From the NCBI GenBank assembly GCA_900317165.1, contig ONFU01000002.1, positions 1 through 49,567 on the forward strand: 49,567 nucleotides of DNA, read 5' to 3'. Position 1 is the first letter of the stretch; each line of letters opens with the position of its first letter. This document shows, piece after piece, positions 42,890-49,567 of the stretch. The notes beneath the pieces were generated by a model that saw only the letters and a list, made by a program, of their open reading frames with translations, was not told where the DNA came from and did no database searches. The DNA comes from an uncultured Erysipelotrichaceae bacterium (GTDB taxonomy: Bacteria; Bacillota_I; Bacilli_A; RFN20; CAG-826). The position numbers and the translations under genes are program-made.

Positions 42890-45800
42890 GGCCCCTATTG
42901 TTAAAGATGGTGGCCTTTGGCCCTTACCGTAATGAAACCATCGTCGATTTTACCAAGTTCAATTCTCCGATTTTCATAATTACAGGCGAGACAGGGGCTG
43001 GAAAAACGATGATTTTCGACGCGATTTGCTTTGCCTTGTATGGAAAATCCAGCGGAGAAAAAAGAGACCAGAACATGCTTGTCTGCGATAAGTCTCCAGA
43101 TAAAGCCAAATCATTGGTCGAGCTAACTTTCCAAATCCATGGAAAACAATATATCGTCAAGCGTTCCTTTCAAAGAAGCAAAACCCCAAGCGTGTCCTTA
43201 GAAGAAATTGGTGGAGATTATTATGTAAGCGGCGTTACCAACGTTAATAAGGCCATTGAATCTCTGCTGGGTCTAAATTTCGAGAACTTCCGCATGACCA
43301 TTATGATTGCCCAAGGGAAATTCGAGGAACTTATCCAAGCAAAACCAGAAACCAGAAAAGCGATCTTCCGTCAGATTCTTTCGACCCATAACATCAATTC
43401 CTTCCAAGAGGTTTTGAAGAATAGGGTTGGCGAATTGCGCACCTCGATTCAAAAAGATGAGAGTGGGGCTTTAGGCACCCTTCTTACCTTTGCAGACGAA
43501 GATAGTTCCTTCATGCAGCAATTCAAAGGGGATGGGCTTGATGCCGGAATGGTTTACGAGGCCTTGGAAAAAAGGATCATCGAACAAGAAGCAAGAGTAG
43601 AAGACCTTCAAAATCAAGAGAAAAAGGCCAAAGAAGAACTAGATGAGGCCATCAATACCCTCCAAAAAGCAAAGACATCCAATGAACGTTATGCCTCTTA
43701 TATCAAGGATTTGGAAGGGATGACAAAACTCGAAAATGACAAAAAAGAGATGGATGCCCTTGCTAAATCGGTTGAGGAAAGGGAAGCCATCAAGGCCGTT
43801 AAAGAAAGGAAAGACGCTTTCGACGAAGCTTCTTGTAGAGTCAAGCAAAGAGGCGATGTCCTTGAGGCTGAAAAAAACAAGGAACCTCTGTTAAAACAAG
43901 ACTCTGAGGCCAAATTGAAAAACAAGATTGAGATCGAAGACAAAAACAACCCCCGTATTGACAAAAACAAGGAAACGGTAACCAAATTTGAAGGAAATCT
44001 AGAAAAACTTAAGAGTCTCGAAAACGTTCAAAAAGACCTTGAGAATTGCCAAAAAGACCTAAAGAAGAATTCCGAGGATTTGAAGGCGTCCGTGGACAAA
44101 TTGAATATTTTGAACGTTTCGATTGATGACTTAGAAAAGGAAACATCCTCTTTTAAGGGCGAGGCGCAACTTGTCGAGATTAATGGAAAGATCTCGCTCC
44201 TTAAGCAAAGAAGCCAACGCCTTGCAAACGTTGAGGCCTCTTTAAAGAGAATCCGCCTGGATAAAGATGATTTGGCTAAGAAAAAAGCCAAACTAACAAA
44301 CGATTTGCTTATTCGTGAGGCAAAATCACAAGAAGTCGATAGACAATTTGATAACTTTATAAAATCGCAAGCGGGAATTCTTGCAAGCAACCTAGAAGAA
44401 GGAAAACCATGCCCGGTTTGTGGAGCGCTTGATCACCCGCATTTAGCAAGTTGCGATTCATCGCTTTCCATTACCCAAAAGGATTTAGACGAAGAAAAAG
44501 CCAAGCTTAACGCCATGGAGCAACAGATAAAGTCGGATAGCGAGGTAATCAGTGGGCTTGAAGCTAGAATAAAACAGGCGGAAGAAGGGATTTTAAATAC
44601 CCTTCAGCAAGAAAAACCGATGGAGGCCATCCCTGAAATCGACGTTTTCTTCAAATTGATAAAAGAGGAAACGGAGAAGGCGTTAACGGAACAAACCAAA
44701 GCCAAATCATCAGTTGAAGAATCGATAACGAAACACAAGGCAAACGTTGATTCCTTAGGAAAAGCCAAAGCCCAAAAAGAGAAGGAAAGCGAAAACAAAT
44801 CGACTTTGGAGAATAGGGCCTCGGCCTTAAAAACCAAGTTTGCCTCCCTTGAAGAAACCAGGGATTCCCTTTTAAGCGAAACTAAAGGGATGAAGGAAAG
44901 CGAAATCAAAGAGCAAATCGAGAGATTGAACACCGAATCAAAAGAACTTAATAAAGAGATTGAGAAAGCGAGAGAGGAAGCTCAGAAAGCAGAAATTGCT
45001 CATAAAACCCTTTTAACGAAGATCGATTCCCTGTCTTCCGCTTTCAATGATGCGAAGGACGATGTAAAGAAAGCTCGCGAAGCATATGAAAAGGAAGCTT
45101 CCGAAAGATCCATCGCCTTGGATATAGAATTACCTAACGTTGATAAGGAAAAACTCCAAAGGGATAAGAAAATATCTCAGGATTTCGCCAACGCCTATGC
45201 TGTTATGAAGGGCATTATGGAGAAGCACCAAGAGAATAATGATGACTCCATCAAAGAGCATTTCGATGTCGAATCGCTAGAGGCCGATAAGGAAGCCAAA
45301 GACCAATCTTATCAGGAAATTGCGTCGACCCATGCAGCAGTAAACGCTAATCTAACTAGAAATAAGGATGCCCTATCTTCTGCTAAGGATGTTCTTTCAA
45401 GAAACAAAAAGAAGAGGGAAGAATACGCTGAAATATCCGCTTTATGCGACGCTGTATCCGGAAAACGTTCATCGACAAACAAAATTGATTTCGAAACCTA
45501 TTGTATGCTTCATACTTTCGATAGGGTTCTCCGCATCGCTTCCGAAAGGCTTCTTAAAATGTCCGATTCCCGTTATCGCTTCGTAAGAAAGGACCCATCT
45601 GCCCATGTGAATCGCGGAAACCGCGGCTTAACAATTGAAATTGAGGACCTCTATAACGGAACGACACGTGAGGCGACCGGGCTTTCTGGTGGTGAGACTT
45701 TTGAAGCCTCATTGTCCTTGGCTTTATCTTTCTCGGAGGCGATCCAAAGCAATAAAGGCGGTATAGAACTCAATTCGATGTTCATCGATGAAGGCTTTGG

Positions 45801-45975
45801 AACGCTTGACCCGTCCACTAACGGAAGGGCCGTCCAGGTTCTTCAGGAATTATCGCGCGAAAAAGATTCGCTTGTTGGCATTATCTCCCACATCGAGCTT
45901 CTTGAAAGCGTCATCGATTCCAAACTCGTTGTCGAAAAGACCCCAGACGGGGCCAAGATCACTCAATATCCCTAA
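42886..45975 (+). CDS. sbcC: Exonuclease subunit SbcC (Rad50-like SMC ATPase)
   Basis: 1029 aa. N-terminal Walker A TGETGAGKTMIFDAI (about 32-46), long coiled coils on both sides of a zinc hook CPVC at about 509-512, and C-terminal signature LSGGETFEASLSLALSF with Walker B MFIDEGFGTLD. Complete by all landmarks. Architecture and coupling with sbcD are standard; the three unknown genes in front are not. It overlaps the convergent acetyltransferase gene by four bases at the 3' end. Confidence 0.95.
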   Translation: MRPLLLKMVAFGPYRNETIVDFTKFNSPIFIITGETGAGKTMIFDAICFALYGKSSGEKRDQNMLVCDKSPDKAKSLVELTFQIHGKQYIVKRSFQRSKTPSVSLEEIGGDYYVSGVTNVNKAIESLLGLNFENFRMTIMIAQGKFEELIQAKPETRKAIFRQILSTHNINSFQEVLKNRVGELRTSIQKDESGALGTLLTFADEDSSFMQQFKGDGLDAGMVYEALEKRIIEQEARVEDLQNQEKKAKEELDEAINTLQKAKTSNERYASYIKDLEGMTKLENDKKEMDALAKSVEEREAIKAVKERKDAFDEASCRVKQRGDVLEAEKNKEPLLKQDSEAKLKNKIEIEDKNNPRIDKNKETVTKFEGNLEKLKSLENVQKDLENCQKDLKKNSEDLKASVDKLNILNVSIDDLEKETSSFKGEAQLVEINGKISLLKQRSQRLANVEASLKRIRLDKDDLAKKKAKLTNDLLIREAKSQEVDRQFDNFIKSQAGILASNLEEGKPCPVCGALDHPHLASCDSSLSITQKDLDEEKAKLNAMEQQIKSDSEVISGLEARIKQAEEGILNTLQQEKPMEAIPEIDVFFKLIKEETEKALTEQTKAKSSVEESITKHKANVDSLGKAKAQKEKESENKSTLENRASALKTKFASLEETRDSLLSETKGMKESEIKEQIERLNTESKELNKEIEKAREEAQKAEIAHKTLLTKIDSLSSAFNDAKDDVKKAREAYEKEASERSIALDIELPNVDKEKLQRDKKISQDFANAYAVMKGIMEKHQENNDDSIKEHFDVESLEADKEAKDQSYQEIASTHAAVNANLTRNKDALSSAKDVLSRNKKKREEYAEISALCDAVSGKRSSTNKIDFETYCMLHTFDRVLRIASERLLKMSDSRYRFVRKDPSAHVNRGNRGLTIEIEDLYNGTTREATGLSGGETFEASLSLALSFSEAIQSNKGGIELNSMFIDEGFGTLDPSTNGRAVQVLQELSREKDSLVGIISHIELLESVIDSKLVVEKTPDGAKITQYP

Positions 45976-46409
45976 TATTTTTTCTTACGAAGTTCTTTCT
46001 TCATCAAAACGTGGGGGCAGCCTTCATCATAAATGATTTCGGCGTCCTTAACTTCTTTGAAGCCAAGTTTCTTATAGAAAGCAGTTTTATCCGCTTGGGC
46101 ATGAACAAGCGCTATATGGCCACCTATTTCTAGTATTTTCCTCATCAGGAATTTCATGGTGTAAGTCCCAAATTGGAGATCCCTGTATGCTTTTCTTACC
46201 GCTACACGTTCAATGCGATAAGTCTCTGGATCTATTTTTTCGAGCCTCCCTGTTGAGACGGGGACGTTATCAAGATAGAGAACCAATTCCCAAGCCTCGT
46301 CATCGAGTTCATCGAATTCGTTCTTAAAACCCTGCTCAACCATGAAGACCTCGGTTCTTATGAGCCTTGCGTCTTCCGTAACCCCGATAGAGAATTTTTC
46401 CTTTACCAT
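45972..46409 (-). CDS. GNAT-family N-acetyltransferase
   Basis: 145 aa. RIERVAVRKAYRDLQFGTYTMKFL (motif A, acetyl-CoA pyrophosphate loop in the form R-x-x-x-F-G-T, about 67-90) and HAQADKTAFYKKLGF (motif B) are typical of GNAT enzymes of the ElaA/YjdJ kind. Substrate unknown. No SD; TAAAAT (46416-46421, minus strand) lies exactly six bases before the ATG, a leaderless arrangement. Shares a 75-base divergent promoter region with the next gene. Confidence 0.85.
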   Translation of the reverse strand: MVKEKFSIGVTEDARLIRTEVFMVEQGFKNEFDELDDEAWELVLYLDNVPVSTGRLEKIDPETYRIERVAVRKAYRDLQFGTYTMKFLMRKILEIGGHIALVHAQADKTAFYKKLGFKEVKDAEIIYDEGCPHVLMKKELRKKKY

Positions 46410-46483
46410 GCTTTCATTTTAGGCCAATTGGGAAGCGATATAAATGGACTTAATTGTCCATTGGGCTTATTATAAGCCCGCAT
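46410..46483. promoter_or_regulatory. Divergent promoter region with three palindromes
   Basis: Contains the minus-strand -10 TAAAAT (46416-46421), CCAATTGG (46424-46431), GGAC-TTAATT-GTCC (46446-46459) and GGGCTTA-TTA-TAAGCCC (46463-46479). The last dyad includes TATTAT/TATAAG, a -10 candidate 7-10 bases before the plus-strand ATG. Suggests joint regulation of both genes. Confidence 0.45.
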
Positions 46484-47116
46484 ATGAATCTAGGCCTTAT
46501 TCTTAAAAATAGGAAAAACAAGATATTCGCGATTGGACTATCCTTGATTGCCCTCGGTTTCTTTGTTGCGGGCATCAGCATCCATTTCTTTACCCTCGGC
46601 GCCAACTTCATGGGCACTCCCCAAGGAATCATCGATATCATTTCCTTTATATTTGAAGGCGGTATCCTCACCTACTTGCTAGTTACCAACATCCGTAACG
46701 ATTCTAGAGCCTATTTGGCTATTTTGATGTGGCTCTTCTGGTTCTTCGTCGATGAGATATTCACTATCCTTTATTCTCGCCTCGCCATAGTCTCTTTCTT
46801 TGGGCCGAACGTGGACCCCGTGTATGTGACTTTGAGCAGTTTGTATATTTTGTTCACCGTCGCCTCTTTAGTCATCGGCATCCTTCTTTATATCTTTATC
46901 CGTCGTTACATGTTTATGTCCTATGACCGTTTTTCGCGGATTAGGTTATTCGCTATTATCCACGCCGGAATATCCATCGGGGCCTCATGCTTGATAATAG
47001 CTTTGGAATATCTCGTGAACGGGCAGGCTTTCTTCATAGAGAGTCTCTTCTTCGGGCTTTGCCGCGCTTTGGCGGATATCGCCATTTGCTTCACCCTCGA
47101 GCGTTTGCGTAGATAA
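46484..47116 (+). CDS. Integral membrane protein, six TM, unknown function
   Basis: 210 aa with six TM helices (about 10-32, 48-68, 76-97, 108-135, 150-175 and 182-203). No family motif recognised. The ATG at 46484 is preferred; an in-frame TTG at 46454 would place the promoter dyad inside the gene. No SD. Its general hydropathy resembles the 192-aa and 225-aa membrane proteins elsewhere in the window, but I see no clear sequence similarity. Confidence 0.7.
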   Translation: MNLGLILKNRKNKIFAIGLSLIALGFFVAGISIHFFTLGANFMGTPQGIIDIISFIFEGGILTYLLVTNIRNDSRAYLAILMWLFWFFVDEIFTILYSRLAIVSFFGPNVDPVYVTLSSLYILFTVASLVIGILLYIFIRRYMFMSYDRFSRIRLFAIIHAGISIGASCLIIALEYLVNGQAFFIESLFFGLCRALADIAICFTLERLRR

Positions 47117-47139
47117 GCCAAAAATAGGGAAATTTCCGC

Positions 47140-47168
47140 TTGTTTCCTAGCCACCTCCCTATTATATT
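47140..47168 (+). promoter_or_regulatory. Promoter of tRNA-Thr
   Basis: TTGTTT at 47140-47145, 17-base spacer, TATATT at 47163-47168. Confidence 0.6.
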
Positions 47169-47177
47169 TATCTAGCC

Positions 47178-47252
47178 GCCGACTTGGCTCAACGGCAGAG
47201 CAATCGCTTCGTAAGCGATAGGTTGCAGGTTCGAATCCCGCAGTCGGCACCA
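47178..47252 (+). tRNA. tRNA-Thr (anticodon CGU)
   Basis: Acceptor GCCGACT/AGTCGGC, anticodon stem ATCGC/GCGAT with loop TTCGTAA, T-arm CAGGTTCGAATCCCG and encoded CCA. Reads ACG. Confidence 0.94.
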
Positions 47253-47262
47253 GCAGAAGATC

Positions 47263-47290
47263 ACCATCGGTCATGCCGGTGGTTTTTTCT
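47263..47290 (+). terminator. Terminator after tRNA-Thr
   Basis: ACCATCGG-TCATG-CCGGTGGT (one T-G pair) followed by TTTTTC. Confidence 0.8.
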
Positions 47291-47325
47291 TAATAACCGC
47301 AATTTTAGCGAACCTTCCTGCGCAA

Positions 47326-47331
47326 TATAAT
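47326..47331 (+). promoter_or_regulatory. -10 box of the lipoprotein gene
   Basis: Consensus TATAAT; no good -35. It implies a leader of about 50 bases ending in AGGAGG (47375-47380), ten bases before the ATG. Confidence 0.45.
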
Positions 47332-47390
47332 CCGTTAGAACCGTGCGGGCATTATGTTATTCTTTTACTACTCTAGGAGGACCTTTTTAA

Positions 47391-49567
47391 ATGAAACATA
47401 CACATAAGGTCTTGTTTACCCTCTCCCTTTGGAGCCTTATTCTTGCCGGTTGCGGCGGAACGAATAACCCTCAAAGCAGCGAAAGCCAAAGTGGAAGCAC
47501 CAAGACCGATGAATCGTCAATAACCACGGATTCGTCCACTAATCCAACTTCGACTTCGTCAGAAGAACCGGCCCCTGAAGGCGCGACCTTCTATGACATC
47601 ACCGATTTCACCGATCCCGTTGAAATCCATACTGCCGAACAAAAAACTTTCCTTTCATATAGTGGCGAATACGAAACGATGCCGGATAACCTTTATCCAG
47701 ATGGCAAGAAGCATCTATCGGATTCCAATCCAGTCGATCTTTCCTGGAAATACCAAGCCCCAGCGGGAAAGACCGTTAGTTCCTTCTCCGTTATCTTTGG
47801 TCAGAAATCCGATTTGAGCGATGGTTATGAGGTCAAAGTCGGAACCGCGAAATCCGCTAAGCTTTATAACCCGTATTTAGGAACGAACTACTTCAAGATC
47901 AAAGCTTCCTTCAATGGCGGCGATGTCGACGAAACCCAAATCAAGACATTCGAAGTCGATTCCACATATCCGCGTAACCTCACGATCGGTGGCATGACCA
48001 ATTGCCGCGACATGGGTGGCAGGGTCACCGAAGATGGCGGCAAGATCAAGCAGGGTCTTGTCTATAGGACCAGCGGCTTTAAATACGATTACAGCACCCA
48101 AATCACCGACGCTGGAAAGAAGGAGATGCTCGAACACCTTAAGGTCAAGACCGAAGTCAACGTCGCCGATGGCACCAACTACAACCTCAGGTTGACCGGG
48201 ACAACCGTCAAGGATCTTCTCATGGACTATGACCAAAGCGGAAGTAGCAGCACCTCGCATTTCTCCCGCAACACCGAAAGCGTGAAGAATTTCTTCAATC
48301 TCCTTGGGGATTCCAGCAACTATCCAGTCTATTTCCATTGCCGTATCGGCACCGATAGGACCGGCTTATGCGCAATCCTCCTCGGTGGTTTGCTTGGCGT
48401 TCCTCTAAATTACCTCTATCAGGATTACCTCTTCTCCAACTTCGGCAACATCCAGGAGAAGCGTTATATCGGGGCGAAAGCGGGACAGGACAACATCCAA
48501 AAATACATCGCTTCCATCAACACCCTTTCCGGAAAGACCTTCAAGAACAAGGTCTATAATGCCCTCCTTGCAATCGGTGTCGCCGCAGAAACGCTTGACA
48601 CGGTCATCGATAATCTCACCGAAGGTACCAAACCGACCAATAACGATGCCGGACAAATCGTTGCCACTGCGGACAAATTAACCGGAACCGGGACGAACCT
48701 TGTCACTGATAGCTCCGATCGCAACCACCCAGATCATTACTACACCCTCAATTCCTCCTCGCAGTCGGTCAGTTATACCTTCAATACATCCGCTGCTTAC
48801 AAGGCTCAAATCGTTGCCTACCTTGGCAATAGTGAGCATTCTTCCTCCAAGAAGATCGGTGATGCCGTTGGTCTAGAAGTCGATGGAAAGAAGGTCACCA
48901 TCCCCGATATCACCTATACCGATGCTGGCATGGGCAACTGCAAGAACCGTATGAATTACTTCCCGGTCATCCTTGGAGAAGCCGATCTAACCGCCGGAGC
49001 CCATACCGTCAAGATCACCGGAACCTCCAACACCATGAATATCGGCACCCTCTGCGTCTTTAACGCCGACGGCACCTCTGGTGGCGGAAGCCAAGGCGGC
49101 GGAGAACAAAGCAGCCAAGGCGGCGACCATACCCACGATTACAAACCAGAAACCCCGCAGACCAACAAGGCCGGCAAGAAAGTCACCACCTACCTCTGCG
49201 ATTGCGGCGCCAAATACATGGCGATCGCCTTCACCGATTGGTCGTCCAATCCGAACCCGGGCACCTCGACCGATCAAGTCAGTAAAGGCAAACTTGGCAA
49301 AGGCTCCGTCTTCACTTGGGACTTCCCAGCCAAAGCCGGCAGGGTCACCCTCCAATATAACGTCAGATGCTCCGATTGGCAGCATGTCGGCAATGCGGAC
49401 GCGGTCTTCAAACAGAGCCAATACGTCATCAAGGCCAACGGCGTTGCCCAGACGTTGCTCCCAACCGATAACGCGCAATACGCGACCCTCGGACTAAGCG
49501 AAACCGAAGGCATGTACCTTGACTTCTGCACCTTCGATATCGACGCCGACATGAACGTTGAGATCGA
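47391..49567 (+). CDS. Large lipoprotein with tyrosine/serine phosphatase domain (cut by window end)
   Basis: Open for 725 codons without a stop to the end of the window. Signal peptide with lipobox LAGC (lipidated Cys near 21), then a Ser/Thr/Glu-rich linker (about 25-65), a beta domain (about 70-195), and an IphP-type phosphatase domain: NLTIGGMTNCRDMGG (substrate loop, usually NFRDLGG) and the catalytic loop HCRIGTDRTG (His316, Cys317, Arg323). A carbohydrate-binding-like beta region follows (about 430-560), a Gly/Ser/Gln-rich linker, an HTHDY...CDCG segment, and the start of a second beta domain. Exported phosphatases of this kind act outside the membrane, possibly on wall or host phospho-compounds; the substrate is unknown. 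Codon use (GCC, ACC, ATC, AAC) is more biased than its neighbours, suggesting high expression. Confidence 0.85.
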   Translation, partial: MKHTHKVLFTLSLWSLILAGCGGTNNPQSSESQSGSTKTDESSITTDSSTNPTSTSSEEPAPEGATFYDITDFTDPVEIHTAEQKTFLSYSGEYETMPDNLYPDGKKHLSDSNPVDLSWKYQAPAGKTVSSFSVIFGQKSDLSDGYEVKVGTAKSAKLYNPYLGTNYFKIKASFNGGDVDETQIKTFEVDSTYPRNLTIGGMTNCRDMGGRVTEDGGKIKQGLVYRTSGFKYDYSTQITDAGKKEMLEHLKVKTEVNVADGTNYNLRLTGTTVKDLLMDYDQSGSSSTSHFSRNTESVKNFFNLLGDSSNYPVYFHCRIGTDRTGLCAILLGGLLGVPLNYLYQDYLFSNFGNIQEKRYIGAKAGQDNIQKYIASINTLSGKTFKNKVYNALLAIGVAAETLDTVIDNLTEGTKPTNNDAGQIVATADKLTGTGTNLVTDSSDRNHPDHYYTLNSSSQSVSYTFNTSAAYKAQIVAYLGNSEHSSSKKIGDAVGLEVDGKKVTIPDITYTDAGMGNCKNRMNYFPVILGEADLTAGAHTVKITGTSNTMNIGTLCVFNADGTSGGGSQGGGEQSSQGGDHTHDYKPETPQTNKAGKKVTTYLCDCGAKYMAIAFTDWSSNPNPGTSTDQVSKGKLGKGSVFTWDFPAKAGRVTLQYNVRCSDWQHVGNADAVFKQSQYVIKANGVAQTLLPTDNAQYATLGLSETEGMYLDFCTFDIDADMNVEI

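Noticed and set aside
47391-49567. Apparent gene-free stretch with only short antisense frames
   Set aside because: A single frame from the ATG at 47391 stays open to the last base; it is a real lipoprotein gene cut by the window end, and the short frames on the other strand are shadows.
1-49567. CRISPR arrays, IS elements, prophage and attachment sites
   Set aside because: I looked for regularly spaced repeats, transposase or integrase motifs and tRNA-end duplications next to the seven tRNAs and saw none.
1-49567. Mycoplasma-type genetic code (UGA as Trp)
   Set aside because: UGA terminates clearly bounded genes (HD protein, HAD, sbcD, GH3) and no gene needs a UGA read-through; Trp is UGG.

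Overview
The window looks like chromosome of an uncultured gut- or rumen-type member of the Bacilli/Tenericutes side of the Firmicutes. This is inferred from a PolC-type replicative polymerase, the many Clostridia/Erysipelotrichales-like membrane proteins, a moderate GC content and no outer-membrane or flagellar genes. UGA is used as a stop (for example in three ATGA start/stop overlaps) and Trp is UGG, so this is the standard bacterial code and not the Mycoplasma code. No phage genes, transposase, CRISPR array, rRNA or attachment site is visible. Seven tRNA genes are scattered among the protein genes, all with encoded CCA.

Layout. 1-5.7 kb: polC, tRNA-Pro(CGG), a beta-carbonic anhydrase and tRNA-Arg(CCU). 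5.7-15.7 kb: a Sel1-repeat protein, an XRE regulator fused to a membrane domain, a nucleotidyltransferase (minus strand), a polytopic GT-C-like protein coupled to a GtrB/DPM1-like glycosyltransferase, a small P-II-like protein, cyclophilin, an HD-GYP membrane protein and tRNA-Ala(GGC). 15.7-20.3 kb: a probable structured RNA, then an esterase / GH3 glycosidase / alpha-beta hydrolase cluster. 20.3-23 kb: tRNA-Leu(CAG), tRNA-Arg(CCG), tRNA-Leu(CAA), a membrane protein and a CrtI-like FAD oxidoreductase. 23-27.2 kb (minus): a tightly overlapping HD-domain / HAD / P-type ATPase operon. 27.5-35.3 kb: plsC, then a MacB-like fused ABC protein, a membrane protein and a second ATPase plus FtsX-type permease. 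35.3-37.8 kb: an M18 peptidase / uridine kinase / glutathione peroxidase operon. 37.9-39.0 kb: a HAD hydrolase and an unknown protein. 39.2-46.0 kb: three unknown proteins (two helical or acidic, one multi-pass membrane protein) in one operon with sbcD and sbcC. 46-49.6 kb: a GNAT, a membrane protein, tRNA-Thr(CGU) and a large lipoprotein with a tyrosine-phosphatase motif that runs off the window end.

Two themes stand out. First, about ten first-in-transcript genes have no Shine-Dalgarno sequence and instead carry a -10-like hexamer 6 to about 13 bases before the ATG, while operon-internal genes have good SD sequences. This suggests widespread leaderless transcription. Second, the sbcDC nuclease pair sits downstream of three co-directional unknown genes, one encoding a five-pass membrane protein. 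This is the best candidate here for an undescribed system, although its function is inference only.
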